Shown: piece after piece, positions 11,170-24,511 of the stretch
Layout of the letters: every line of letters starts with the position of its first letter
Numbering within the stretch: position 1 is the stretch's first letter
Source of the DNA: Aaosphaeria pasadenensis
Taxonomy: Eukaryota > Ascomycota > Dothideomycetes > Pleosporales
Length of the DNA stretch: 64,000 nt
Direction: 5' to 3'
Assembly: GCA_022813625.1 (NCBI GenBank)
Contig: JAKLMB010000001.1
Coordinates: 744,001 to 808,000, forward strand
Made by a program: the position numbers and the translations under genes
Notes under the pieces: generated by a model
The model's database searches: none
Seen by the model: only the letters and a program-made list of their open reading frames with translations
Told to the model about the DNA's origin: nothing

Positions 11170-13722
11170 CAAATGAACAGACGATCACATCCCGTACCAC
11201 TCAGTTGCGTGCCACAGCTAGCACCTGGTCTGGTTCGAGAAAATATCGCAATCCAGAAAAAGGACCGCGTTATGGTAAGACGGCATACGATACGACTAGA
11301 CTGGCCAAGATGCACCCAAGAAGCCCCCAAGAACTCGTGAAGCTACTATTATCAACCTAATCCAGGCAGGTGAGGCTTTCCCCGGACCACATGGTTAAGT
11401 CTTGGAATCGGGGCATGACGGATTGGTTAGTTGCGCAAACCTACTTGCCAACAACGGCATGCATGGACCTCAGCAAGTTGATGGGACAGATTGGGGAAAA
11501 GGCCCACAGCGCATAAAACGTGGAGGAACCACGTGCAATGGTTATCCCACGAAAACGAGACTCTGGAGGTGGGTGGGTGCTCTGCTACCACAGCGTTCTG
11601 GTCCCTCATACCAGTGACTTAGGGCGCTCGGCTAACCTGTGGAGATCCTGGGGTCGGTGTTTCTACGGTGTCGGATCAACCCCCGCAGGCAAAGCAGTAC
11701 GAGTGGTTGAAAAATCAGCCTCTGGAGGAAACAAAACGACGATTCTACGCATCATGGTATCATCAAAAACGCGGCCGGGAAACGGGCGCGACCGGGTGTT
11801 CATGTCGGCGCATCTTGAACAGACGCGCAGTTGCGTCAAGCAGCGCGCAAGGAATCAAAGGCTTCGCTTCGTACGCTTCTATGATGCTTGGGCGTTGCGG
11901 CGTCGAGAAAATACGCTCATCACCGTCACCTCCAAGTGTAACCTCCGCGGCTTGATTGCATTCAACTCGCTGGTCAAGAAAGGCATGGCAAGCCACCAAG
12001 GTCTTGGGCGGTGATTGGGGCGAAACGCCAAGTCAGCGGAAGCGGGGGGGTTGTTGGTGTTGAGACCAGGAACGTATTATTGCAGTCGTATGAGCAGAAG
12101 CTGAAGACGAAGAATGTTCGAAGTTCGGCGCACGCGATGAAAGAGCCAAGTAGAGCGAGATTGATCTCCGGTTTGGCAAGGCTTGGTAGTCAGAGAAGGG
12201 GCAAGTTAGGAACGGTGTTCTAGCCCAAGGCGATAAAAGATCGTGGGGTAATACGGTTGGTAGTCTGATCACTAGCGAATGGTTGTAAAATGTACGAGTA
12301 GAAAAGTCGTGATAAGTCAGTCGGTGGTTGGAGTTGGCCAAATTTGGGTGAGGAATAGGTCTTGGTAGTGTCGGTAATTATTCCAAATGTCTTTTGTTTC
12401 GTTGGTGAATAAGCCTTCGTTGATTAGTTCTACCGGAGTCGCGATGCTGATTCGACGGGCAATGTTTCCTTCCCCAAACCAACATGGATCCTATCCGCTC
12501 CGGTCTTCGTAGTCATACTTAGTCTCTCCCGTTTACCAAGATCGGATCATTCTCTCGGAGGTGTACCTTGTAGTGTCATTGCACGCATCTTCTCGTATGT
12601 CTTCCTGTACAAGTAGCAATCTTCCGCCACAGCAACAGCAACAGGGTACCTACACTCAGCGGAGAAAATCGGACAGACGAGTGGGGGCTCCGCGTCCGTG
12701 AAGATACACCTCCGAGCGGATGTTGACCTAGCCCATGCTAAGAGTTCATGGAACGACCCATTAGATCAGGCAGCCCGCGGGATAGTACCTTCCGAAGAGC
12801 CTCCAAGAGTCTTGAAAGCGGGTCTGAACTGGACACCTACTCATGAAAAGGTCATGTTATCGTGAAGGGATTGTTCAGCCCCCGTCTTGAAGATCCATAA
12901 GCCAAGGGACACGAGACGAGGTAGACACTTGTATGCTCCAGTCTGCGTTGTCCTACCGGGCCGATGTCTCTGGATCTACACCCAGATTGTTTTGCGCCCG
13001 TGGAGTTGTTTTGTTGGGGGAGGCAGAAAGGACCGAATACCTGCCCACAATCTGACTGTTTGCCACATCCTCCCGTTTCAGGGTTGTCGCGACGATGAAT
13101 TTTGACTTTCGAAGGCGGTTGCACAAAGCGCAAGAGGAAAAATAAGTGGGTTGGCACGGGTACATATACAATATTTGAATTTCGGAAAAGCATTTCGAAA
13201 GTGGAAACAGCATGGACAATTATCCGTGTGTAGCCGCAAATGCATTCGGAAAACAATCATACAACAGAAGGGAAGTCCTCATTACGTGCCACTTGAGAAA
13301 CATGCCCGTAGGCACGCTGAATGGGATCTGCGAAAATCGAAATTGTTTGTGGATGAGCACCAGGCGCCTGGAGTCCGGTACCAGACCACGTATTGTACAA
13401 CCCGTACTAATTTGAAAATGCGGGCCACGTTATGCTAAAGCATGGTTGCAGTCAGGGTAGCCCAGGGTCTTTGGGAAACTATCGACATGTTCCATGGCAG
13501 CTCAGCTGTGTTGTGAAGCGTGGAGTCGTCTCCCAATCAGAAACGTTCTACTGCATGGTACAGATTATATCATGCAGCCACACATCACTGCGCTGGTATG
13601 CCTGCTTCTGCCATGAATTTGACATTCCAAAGTATCTATCAATCTATTGATTGCAAATGTTGAGTATAGTTGGCATTCTTAGAAGACTTGTAATTGGATT
13701 GGCAACCGATGTGTCGTGTATC

Positions 13723-13836
13723 TCCTGGTCCGGTTGTATTTCTGGCGCCATTCCGTTGTGTCCTGACCCGGACGTAGCTCGAGAGTCATTTATGTACCCC
13801 CTGACCCGGTTGTAATTCTAGAGTCATTCTATGTGC
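13723..13836. repeat. Imperfect 38-bp tandem repeat, three units
   Basis: Units begin at 13723, 13761 and 13799, exactly 38 bp apart. Each opens with CCTGRYCCGG, and the last two share AGAGTCATT at the same phase. Units two and three are closest, differing by several substitutions and a one-base indel. No coding frame crosses it convincingly. Confidence 0.75.
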
Positions 13837-14236
13837 TGCCATTCGGGTGTTCAACTATGAACGTCACTTATCGTTTACGATCCTGCCATGATGCAAAGAG
13901 TGATTGGCGAACCTGTTGATTGAGCTTGGCCACAAGGGTTTGGAATAGAAAGAGAAGTATGTATGATACACTTCTAGTATAAATACAAGCATAAGAATAG
14001 CCTTCCAATGACTATGTCGACGAGATTTTGCGGAGTAGTCCAGTTGTCACTGGATAATAGCAACGCAACTTTCAACAACGTATACGTTTAATCATGTAAG
14101 ATGGCGAATTCAATAGTTGAACAATGTTGTAGAGGCAAAGAAATCGCTAATTGGTGACCTGAGTAGACATTTTTGGTATATACGAGTAAAATTAGGAACA
14201 TGTACAAGGCAATAGAAGTCACTGTCTCTATGTTAC

Positions 14237-16337
14237 CTATCGTCCAGAGCTTGAGGATCTATCACTCCAGATCTCCTCTCTCTCACTCTCAGCACCAGTC
14301 GCTTGCCCATCTGGGTCTTCGCACCCACTGAGACGACTCACAGTCTTTGTCACCACGATGCCATCCCCACCCATCCACAACCCCAATCCGCGAATGAGCC
14401 TTGGATCCCCATCCTCACTGACCCTCCCACCGCCGTTCCCTCCCGCTATGACGCCGAGATCCTCCCCCCTACCCACGCTCACCACCCTGTTCCCGAAGTT
14501 GTCCGAGCTCACGACACGCATGATGCCCGGACGCTTATCATCCAAGCTCGACTTCCTGCTCCTGCTCATGCTCCTCGACCGGGAGCGCGAGCGGGAGCGA
14601 GAACACCCGCGTTTGTGGGATTCTGAGCGGGGGATTGGGGGAGGGTGCACATCTGGGGCGTTGATTGCGTCAAAGACGCTCGAGTTCTGGATGTGGCGAT
14701 TGTGGTAGCTGAGGGGAGGTGCGGTGCGCGATTTCTGTTGAGACCTGGGCGCTGTGTGTGGACAACGGTTGTTTGGCCGCACCAAGGCTTGGGGTGGTGG
14801 TGATGGGGGCGAGGAGTCGAGATCGCCCAGGGTTGTGGTGGATGTTGATCGTGGGGAAGACTTGAGGTCTAGTTCGATGTCGAGACTGGCACGGGGGATG
14901 TCGCTGAGAGTTGGAGAGGATTTGAGCATCTTTTCCATGGAATGGCTGGACATGCTGGACTCATTTCGCCTTATCACAAGGTTTGCGGCGAGTGTCTTCA
15001 CACTTGATAGGCTGCTTCCTAGGCTTTTGGTGCTTCGATAGTCGAATTTCAAGGATGGACTTGTGACGGTCGTTCTCTCGGCTGAGTCCATTGATTCCCC
15101 GCGCCCTCTCCATTGACTGTGACGAATGTGAGCGCTGTGAGCGGGGAGTGGCGTGATGTTAGTTCGCCTGACTGGGCTTTCCTCGTCAGGTTTGTTGGTG
15201 ATCATGTTAGTGATGCCCGAGCGGAGGAAGCGGAAGAGAGGACGCCACGTTGGCACACAGGCTGCGAGAACACCCGAGGAGAGCTCCAAAGAAGATATAA
15301 CTGAGAGTGGCACGTTGTTCCCTGACGAGAGTCAGCATGGTCAAGATTGACAATCCCAACCCACACGAAGACTTACAGCTAACATCTGCTGATACAACTT
15401 CCTTGATGTAGAACAGACGAACAACGCTGACTACGCAAACGAATGCACCTAGGAAGAACATCCAGCACAGCGTCCATTTAGTGCGACGCTCAAGCTTCAA
15501 CCCGAGAATGAAAGGTACGGGCAACACGAGGAGGAACCAATCTGTTACAATGTTGATTATGCCAAAAGCGATCAGAGCTGTTCGTCTAGAAGTTAGTCTG
15601 TCGTCCAACTCTTCATTTTTTGGTCGTACGTACCGGCCTGGAAATTAATACAGTAGACCCTCATAAATGGTACTGGGTAGTCCAACCACAGACTGTCAAG
15701 AGGTACGCATTGAAGTCCGTAGACAAATGTCTGAGGTATAGTGTAAAGCAACACAAATAGAGCGGTAGCCCCAAGGACTGCGCTGAACCACCCGGCCGTT
15801 CTCTGGAATATGCGACCATAGAGAGCCAGGATTGAGAGTTTGACTGCACCCATACCAAGGGTATAAAATATTTGACCCGTCAATAGGGACTGAGACACTT
15901 AATTCAGTGGCTGGCATTTTCAAAGAGGAACTGATCACTTACAATGGCAAATTTTCTCCTGTCCGAGATGAGAATTGCATGTCTGCCCATACCATACTTG
16001 ACGGCAGCTAGACAGCTACCAATATGTCCGCCTAGGAATATCTGGTAATTGTTAGTCCAAAACCGAAGTCACCAAAATACTCCATACTTTATTCCCTCCC
16101 ATAGAAACATTTGAAGCATTTTCTAAACTTTGAGATAGTACACACCAGAGCAAATCCAACCAGGTAATCGTCCAGCCCGAGCTTGGTTCCCAACCTCATT
16201 CGACTTGCAACCCTCAATGCCACTGCGAATATTCCCAACGCCAGGCACATTATATTGACTCCGATGAACCACGGCCTCGCATCATCGCCGACATTTGCCT
16301 GCATTGATGCGAGCTGCTCTGGACTGGGATGACGCAT
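14237..16337 (-). CDS. PTH11-like rhodopsin-domain membrane protein with long Arg/Ser-rich tail
   Basis: Five exons on the minus strand: 16337-16146, 16041-15943, 15889-15634, 15577-15377 and 15321-14237, about 610 residues in all. The first about 275 residues hold seven hydrophobic helices. Family signatures are MRLGTKLGLDDYLVG, GQIFYTLGMGAVKLSILALY, RVYCINFQ and IINIVTDWFLLVLPVPFILGLKLERR. The fourth exon runs into a helix ending VVRLFYIKEVVSADVS, and the last exon starts a helix with the CVPTWRPLF motif. The remaining tail, over 300 residues, is hydrophilic and low-complexity. It contains an Arg-Ser dipeptide run near the middle (about 14565-14610) and many Ser/Pro residues, suggesting phosphorylation. 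A role in surface or host sensing is plausible by family, but not shown. Intron 3 has competing splice sites; I chose the pair that keeps the frame and the family motif. Confidence 0.85.
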
Positions 16338-19300
16338 ATTGAGATTGATTTATCGTCTCGCACCAAGACAAATCGGATTCCAGATAACGGTGAGATTGAA
16401 TTGTCAGACTGATATCATTCCCCAGCTCTATGCCACTCCTCAAGGTCCCTCCTCTTCAAATTTAATTGTGGGTAGATTGGCTGAGACAAAAGATGGGTGA
16501 GACAGCAGAAAGTAAAGATGGAGTAAGACTGGGTAAGTCTTTCAAGACATGCTGAGAGGACTGTCTGCATGTATGTCGATCAAAAAGACCCCGCTTGACG
16601 TCCCACCGACAAGAAATATCATGGAAGCAGCGAAGAACTACATTCCCGACTGGTTGCTGATCCAAAGGATTGACCTGTGGAGTACATGAAACTGAACAGA
16701 AAAGGTATGGCCTGTTTCGAGCACACGACCTGAAAAGATCGGGAGCCAATCATGTCAACGATTATGAACTTCAAGGCGACCATCTAAGCAATCCTACAGA
16801 GCGCTCGTTGATAAATTTGAGCATCTCGGAGTCTTTGGTGGACCAGGTATCGCTATGTGTCGTTTGTTCACCACGTGGATATGCTCGTTGTTACCTGTTC
16901 TGGCCTAGTGATTGCCGAATACGGGTGGCGTTCGGACATCGAAGGGTAAGCGTCGGTGTTGGTTGATGACAATAGCAGCAAGTCCGTTGAAACATCGTTT
17001 CCAATTCCATATGGGAGGCGTATTTATTCGACCAACTTCGCGATGGATAGTATTCAGAATTCAATCTCGGGAGGAGCTCAGGATAATCAGTGAAGGTCAC
17101 ATGATGACAGCGCTTTTCCATTACAAATGAAAATGAGGCACCTCGAGTCTCTTATAGAGTCATTACAGTTGTGCAAAGTGACTTAATCAGCGTACAAGGT
17201 GGCTCTAGGAAGTCAATCAAATAAGGCAAGACATGGAAGAACGATTGCATGCCTTTTGTGCCCTACAGCCTTACTGCGGGGTTTGCGTATCCTTGGCATA
17301 GCGTTGAAGAGCAACGGTGCTCCGTACTCGAACCTCGAGATACCCATTCCCACGGTAGAGCAACCGGCAAAACATCGCACCGGGACAGACAGTTACATGC
17401 GGTTGCTATGGAGCAGTTGAGAGTGGAACGAGAAGCATGTGGGCCGATCTAAGTCCCCCACACTAGAACATTGGATAGCTCCCCACATTCCCGACATACA
17501 TATTTTGTTCGGTTCGTTGGATACATGGGCTGCATCGTGCGGGCAGGCGCTTATCGGTGAAGAACGCGTGGTTGTCGTACAGACCCAATCCGATAGTTAG
17601 CCATTGTTGCAGCAGTCACACAATATCACTTTCAGTCACTAGCTTGAAATCTCACTCTACCATGGACTTGGTGTGTGTGTCTGTGTGTCAGGTTGAGACG
17701 AATGGCGTAGCGATCGACGTGCCTGACAGGAAGCGAGGAGGTGGCGGGATAAAACCCAAGATCGGAACACGACTCCGAGATGGAGACGATGCAAGACAGC
17801 AAACTGCTTGAAGGACTATACCTTGGCATCGATATACGGGGGTTGCTTCATGGCACATGCTCGCCATGAAACCTAGTCAAATAAAAAGCATACATGCTCC
17901 GTACTCGGATCAGTAATAGCGGAGAAGGGCGCAATCAGTATTCGACTTCCTTGTGAGATGCCTTACGCCGACGGACTGGCAACTGCTGGCAATTTTCAAG
18001 ACAACAGGCATGTGGCAGGCGAGATCTCAATTGCAGACGGGCGAAGCAGTTAGCTGTGAAAACGACCAGCGTTAAGAGCTGCTGAAGGCTGCTGCTGCCT
18101 GAGAAGGAATAAAGTTCGACTTGATGCCACAAGAGGACCACCATTGATGTGGATTGAACCAATAGGCAACTCGATCCAGGGAGCACTGCAGCTTCACTAA
18201 ACTCCTCGAGCTCTAGAACGTAAATATCCATGATGACTATGCAGCACAAGCTAGGCGTCCTTCTGCGCCATGGTTCCGCATTGATACACAAATGATGATT
18301 ATGATAATGCAGGCTCAATGTTCTGAGGGAGGTCGCCCACAACGAGCAAACATCATCCACGACGTGGATAGTGTCCACCATGAGAGTATGGCATTGCTTC
18401 GCTTGTACGGGGCGGATGGAGCATCTGATGGCTCCATATAAGCAGAGAGTGCTTTTGTGGCGTTCCTTAAGAGATCTGCTCCGTAAATTATCGGGAAAGC
18501 TACATAGATGTATTGGTAGTGCATTAAATGGGTACATATAATTAGTGTCGTTGCGCAATGACAGTCGAACCTTCTCTTCCAACATTGTCGAATCTCGGTC
18601 TTCTCTTCATGGCATCTAGTGCGCAAGAGGGACTCGTAGAACATCTTACCAAACCAAAAAAGGCTTTTGCATCGAGCGAGCGTGCGGCGCATGCATTGGC
18701 GTTACAGTCCACTCACACCATACGCGCTCACCTTGGCACCCGACTAGCGATAGAGGTCCCTGGCATATATGCCGCTGGAGGTTAATTGTATGTCTGCTTC
18801 TTTCGGGTCCTATTGACGTACGATTAGACTTTAGTATCGAGAAGCTACGTTGCTGCTCACCAAAACAACGTGGTCGCCATTTCATTCCCAGGTAATACTT
18901 TATTGTGCTGACACGACTCTATGGTTCGTTCCTTCAACTTGAGCGAGGAACCGACAGCAGTGGTAGTGTGGTAGTAGCAATACTACTTTAGTCGCTTTCT
19001 GAACCAGACAGGATAGTCGGCTGCGGTCTGGACTTCTTACTTGTGACGATGCTTGATTTCAGGGTATGAAATGGGGCCCTTCATATCTACAACGAGGTTA
19101 ACGCATGCCGAGGAGAGTCAGACATTGGGGCATGCTGTTTTCCATCACGATGGACTAGATCTTGCAAAATAATGTTCCTAGGGTATCTGCTTGCGGGACG
19201 TTCAAGGGACGCGCGGTCTGGTGCACAGCTGGGTCAGATTAAATAAAATCCCTGGGATGCAACATGTCGTCGTCGTTTTCCACGATGTACACACGGAGCA

Positions 19301-20385
19301 AGGCATTTGCCTTGCCCCCTCTTCGTACGACCACGACACTGTGATATGACTGCGCGTGGCTCCTTTAGTAACCGGGAAGTGGGCCTCAGGGTTCGGTCCG
19401 CAGAAAGCATACCCGGGACTGTCACTAGAAGAAGTCGCAAGTTATTAGAACTGCCAGCGTCGGACATATGCGTGCATGCGATACCCAATACATCTTTGAC
19501 CAGTTGTAGGCAACTTGACGATTCCTCATGCATGGGATAGAGTGTACGACAGGCGGAGGGACATGATTTCCAGAGAAGGCTCCTGCAGCAGGACTAGTAA
19601 CATAATAATGATCAGGGGCAGAGTCAGGGATGATGCGACGATAACTATTGTTACTATTTTCTGAGGGAAAGTGTGCTTAGCGACAAGAAACAATGTGCCC
19701 TAGGATGAAATGGAGACGACGAACGAAGCTCCACTCACCGATGTAAGATTTACCCTGGCCTATATCTGAGAGCATAGATTTATCATAAGTTAGTTGAGCA
19801 TGTATGTACGGAGGACGGAGTATATGCCGAGTCATTGGCTTGCACAACTTATGTGTGACGATCTGTGGAAATAAGATAAATGCACGATTAAAAGCTGCGC
19901 TTATGTGCAATCATGGGATCAAGATCCTGGAGAGGAGCATCGCCAATGAGGCTGTCCAATGTTGGTCGTAGTTATTCTCAACATTTGATGAAGGGCCAAG
20001 GGCTGGGGATCCGAACAAGTGAAGAAATGCGGCAAACGAGATTGGAACGCGAGGCAGTTTGTGGTGTTACTGTATACTTGGTAGGGAAGAAAGCGAAAGC
20101 GAGCGGTTTGGAATGACGGCTTGCCGGTTTGGGTAAGGGGAGTCCCCAGACAAAGTTGCCGTAGATATGAGCGTTTCATAGCGCAGCGGACGGGCGCAGC
20201 GGGGATAAGCAATCATGTATCGTCCATGCGGCTGAGAGAACTGGCGGATAGCATCGTGACTCTGATGTGTGAGTCTGGACTGAAAGCGGCAGAAGGACGA
20301 GATGCAGTCCAAACGTAGCACGTGTGTGCGTTGTGTGTGAATATGGACAGAGACTGCGTCAACAAGAAAGACGACAAGAACAACG

Positions 20386-20403
20386 ACGATGATGATGATG
20401 ATG
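20386..20403. repeat. GAT microsatellite
   Basis: A short run of about five GAT triplets in non-coding sequence. Confidence 0.6.
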
Positions 20404-21002
20404 CGGCGGACGATGGCAAAATCGGGTACTAAAACTGAGGATGAACTGCCCAAGAGTCATGGGAGGTTCACGATATGGGAGGAAAGGGGTTAGGGTAGTG
20501 ACAGGGGCGGCACGGATACGACTCGGGCAGTGTACCAGGGTGGCTTTGATCAGAGCCGTTTGCACGGATCGCGAGCTGTGACTGTGAGAAATGGATCCAG
20601 GAGGCTCGTGAAGACAATTGGGGATAATGGTTGGGGAAGACATTTATCGCCATCGGGACACTACCGATGGATGCCAAAGCAGAATGGTTGGAAGATGAAG
20701 GCAATGCATACTGTGTGTATCGGGCCGATTGGAATTTTGAAGGTAACACGACGAATTGACGGAATACAGGGACATAGTGTTGCCCTAGATGATAGGTGGA
20801 AGATGATCGAGAGGGCGGTAGGTTGTAACTAGGGGGTTGAGCCTTGGGCTACCAACACTACGACCAACTAATGTGAATGAGATTTGTTATTTCTTTTTCT
20901 GTTGAAGGATCATTAGGGTAACAAATGGCATATTTTATTACTTACATACAGTAGTGATTTTAGTCCCTACTCCGTAGCTAGTGATTAACTGGTGGTGGTT
21001 GG

Positions 21003-21065
21003 ACGATGGGGCGATGGGATGATGGATGATGGATGCATGGTGGATACAGTGGATGATGGATAGAT
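21003..21065. repeat. ATGG/GATGGAT-type simple repeat
   Basis: Imperfect run of GATGGG and GATGGAT units. No gene spans it. Confidence 0.6.
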
Positions 21066-22771
21066 CATAGATGTGCAGACAGGACGAGGGTAGGAAATAA
21101 TGACGATCCAAAACGGGCTTAGCTCCGGCGGCCCGGCGTCCGTTTCCCTCGGAACCTCGAGGACAAGAACAACTTACATCCACATCCCACAATTCCACGT
21201 CCATCACACTCAACATTCGCACAAACTACTGTACCTACGCCTCAATTATACAGCTTCCTGCATGACCCGAGCAAACTTCTTGCCACAATTTCACATTCCA
21301 ACGACAACAGCCGCGTGCTAAGCATACACCTGGCCCAAAGCCGTCAAAGCCGACTCGAGTCGCTCCATCCCTTACCCACCTAAAAACACTAACCCACGCA
21401 AGATTCCTGCGAGTGACCTCCGCTACTGCCGCCTATTCTATCAATGATACACACACTAAGTGTGAATCTCCACTCTTACGGCTTCCACTGGCCACGGCAC
21501 GGTCCACGATTCGACCACGCCATCACCGTAGGAAATACCCGTCGACAGTGCACCACACCAGCACCGTCTTTGGCTCTTGCTGCTGCTCCAGGTATCCTCG
21601 ACATTCACCCTCGTAGGCAGTCACTGCACAGTACTTGGTGGGAATCTGATTATGATGATCCTCAATGCTCATCCACAACGTACATGATCACGCTCCCGTG
21701 TGCTAAACATATACTTTCCAGGTTTTCGGTATTGCATACTAATCACCATTGCTCCCTTGTCCGCTGGTTCTCTACTTCGTACACAGTATCTGCTTCCCGC
21801 CGCTGTCAATTCTTGTCTCGTACTGGCTTGCCTGGCTTGCCAGTTTCCGTCTCGTTTGTTTTGTGCATGCTCTCTCAGTACAAGTACAAATACTCGTTCG
21901 TCCGGTTCAAACGCCTAGCGTGCATGATGACATCTTACAGGCGCTCAGTGCCCTGGAACTCTCCTAGTAGCCTGGCGTAAAACAGGACTGCATACCGACC
22001 GCACGGCGGGGGGTATCGTGTCTGTACGGAGTACTATACAGTATAGTACGGAATTCTGGACATTCGCCCTTTGCCCTCCATGCCGTGTCCACAGCGTTCC
22101 ATCGTGCCAGCCCAGTCGGCCGTCTCCCAGCAATTGTTCAAGCTGTGGCGTGCCAACCCAATATCCGCGAGGACACCCTGGACCACTGGCCGAATGCTCC
22201 CACGGCGCTAACACCGAGGATGCCACCATCTATGCCACATTGCGCCAGACCTGGCCCCCCGGCTCCTCGTAGTAGGGCAGCCATGACAGGCCTCCTTCAG
22301 AACATTTGCAGGCCAACTGCAGGCCATTATTGAAGACTACCACCGGCCTCAGAAGGGCACGGATGCACGTCTGCCGCCTCCCCGGGAATGCCTCGCAGAT
22401 TTCACACTGCAGATGGCAACCCGCAGGCTCGCCCCGCAAATCAGGGCCCCCCAAGAACGCCGCATTCACGGGTGCGAAACTCTCATAGACCACCCATCCC
22501 TCTAACCCCCCATGGTTTCTATGTTGTGTTAGGTCCTGCCTTCGTTCACGCCGCTACGGAGCTCACCCGTCGACTCCTCTCATGGAAGGATTGAAGACAA
22601 ACTGCGCCTGCGTCTACTTTTTCTTGTGAGACGTCCTTCCCCCTCGAGCCTGTGCAACCTCGTCAAGTACAGCTGTCGGCCACTTCGCTGAGCATATGAA
22701 TTGCTTCAACTCACCATTGCCGGCCTCTTCCTCCGCCCTCTTTTGTGTTCCGTTCCCACTCAGCTCGAGCG

Positions 22772-24511
22772 ATGGGGAACGACTTTAAACACCTGCTCAA
22801 CCCAGTTGATCAGCCATCAACACATTCCACCATTGCCCACGATAGTTTTCCCCAATCTATGCCCCTTCCTGCTGCTTCTGTCGCTGCTGCTACGACTGCT
22901 GCTGCCACGACTCCCTCTCACCCGACCTCTTTCCACGAAACCCACCTGCCATCCTCTGGCATCGCATCTGGAGCATTATCAAGCAAAGATTGCTTCGCTC
23001 CCATTTCCGGGTCTTCTGAATCTTGTGTGAACGATCCTGCTGACAGACGATATATCAACTCCACAGTCTCTGTCGAAAGGTATGTAACGCGAGACTGGTA
23101 AGGTTGTGCTGAAATTTAACTCGTCGGCAGTTTGCTACGCAGTGGTGGTAGCCCTAACCGAGCCTGCCCTGCGTCCTCTTCTGAACCTCACCTCAATCAG
23201 TGGTCACAGCAGCAATCAACGAGACACAAGACTGTTCAATCCCAGAGTGAAACATTCAACTTCCTATCCTCAGAGGACTCTTCGGCTTCCAGGGCACCCA
23301 CATTCAGAACTGACAGCCAATCATCCGTGCACTCTATACCCAACAGGGTTCAGCCCACAACACCACCGTCACCCTCTCCTTCTCCATTGCCGTCTCAAAG
23401 GTCGAAATTACCGCCTGAAAGTCCTCAGGCTTTTGCTTCCGCAACTTCAATCGCAGGGCTTACTCGGCAAGCTCAGAACTTAGCCTCACGGGAGCCCCGC
23501 AACGTCCGATTTGAAGATCGCCCGAGGAAGGGCCCGTCCTCTCCGGATTACTCGCCGCGTTCTCACGTTGGTATCGCCAAAGACGACGTCCGTGACCAGC
23601 ATCAAGTAGATTGTTCTACTGCGGCATTGGGAGAGTCTCGCCAAACCTCTGCTATTACTGTTGAAGCTACGAGTCCCGCCCTCACGTCACCAAACGCTCC
23701 ATATCACCCGGCCTCCCCACCTAATAGTTTCTCTGTCACGATGGGGCACCCGTCCGGGTCCGCTGTTACTGGTCTTTTTGAAGAGACATCCAACGTCGAA
23801 CAACATGGAGCCATTTCGCCAGCTCAGGTCTCTACCACTACCACTTGTCCAGAGTGCGCTGCCCTCGACAGTACTTACTATACCAACCTTAGTTCAAGCG
23901 TAAGCAACCTACAGCAGCAACATAGTGTCAAGAATACATCCTCCATCGAAGAGTTCTTCAGAAGAGGAGATCGCTTATTGCAAGCAATGAGGAATGAAAG
24001 AGGGAAGCAAACGTGCGATGCATGTCAACAACAGGCCCAGCGCCCGGTAGGTCAACGCATAGGAATAACCATCGATACGAGGGCACGTCAGCGGCGGAAG
24101 AGCATTGCGATGAGTGGAGAATCCGAAGACAGAATGCTCCAGAACAGAAAACGCAAGAGGCTAGCCGATGGTGATGTCGATGGACATCCTACCAGCCCCG
24201 GAATTCGAAACTCGAGTCTCGAGCTGTCGCCCTCCCCGAAGTGTCAGTTCACGCCACCTCCAGAAGGAAGCGCCACATCACCAAATGTACAGTACGAAGT
24301 CAGGACTGTGGATGGGCGAGAGCTGGAAGTGCCTGTCTTTGTAGGGAGTCATGCAGCACGTGCCCTGAGCACGCCCTCTCGGGCCAACCGATCTATCGCC
24401 GCCATCGACAATAGCCCCGATCATGACATATACCGCGATCCCGAAATGAAGAACGAGAAGGGAAAGCAGCGAAAAGACAGTGGCCCAGCTCCAATATCCG
24501 ATGGCGTGTGA
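22772..24511 (+). CDS. Disordered protein with nuclear-localisation-like motif, unknown function
   Basis: Two exons, 22772-23079 and 23131-24511, joined by a 51-bp intron, give about 562 residues. The start ATG opens MGNDFKHLLNPVDQP, which looks like a conserved N-terminal motif of a fungal regulatory protein. Most of the protein is low-complexity Ser/Pro/Thr-rich. Two cysteine pairs, CPEC and CDAC, lie about 65 residues apart and flank an amphipathic segment, SIEEFFRRGDRLLQAMRNE. Then comes a basic stretch, NRKRKRLADG, typical of a nuclear signal. No C2H2, Zn2Cys6 or bZIP domain is seen. A GTGTGAG sequence overlapping the stop could be a donor, so an extra 3' exon is possible. The very long upstream interval fits a highly regulated gene. 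I do not recognise the family. Confidence 0.7.

Larger units (their letters stand above)
11011..14236. other. Gene-poor interval with a short tandem repeat
   Basis: About 3.2 kb without a gene I can support. Open frames (for example 11520-12014 plus and 12033-12341 minus) are low in recognisable structure and look like chance. The proximal part is the transporter promoter. A three-unit 38-bp repeat is annotated separately. Confidence 0.5.
16338..22771. other. Long gene-poor interval (6.4 kb)
   Basis: No exon chain with family resemblance on either strand. The largest frame (17935-18585 minus) lacks domain features and has an unlikely composition. The stretch nearest 22771 is pyrimidine-rich and probably forms a long promoter and leader for the next gene. 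It also holds GAT-type microsatellites and several copies of a TACTCCGTA-like motif. Confidence 0.5.

Noticed and set aside
11520..12014. A 164-codon plus-strand frame
   Set aside because: Arg/Ser-rich without structure or resemblance; probably chance.
17935..18585. A 216-codon minus-strand frame
   Set aside because: No domain, irregular composition, no splice partners; lies in an otherwise empty region.
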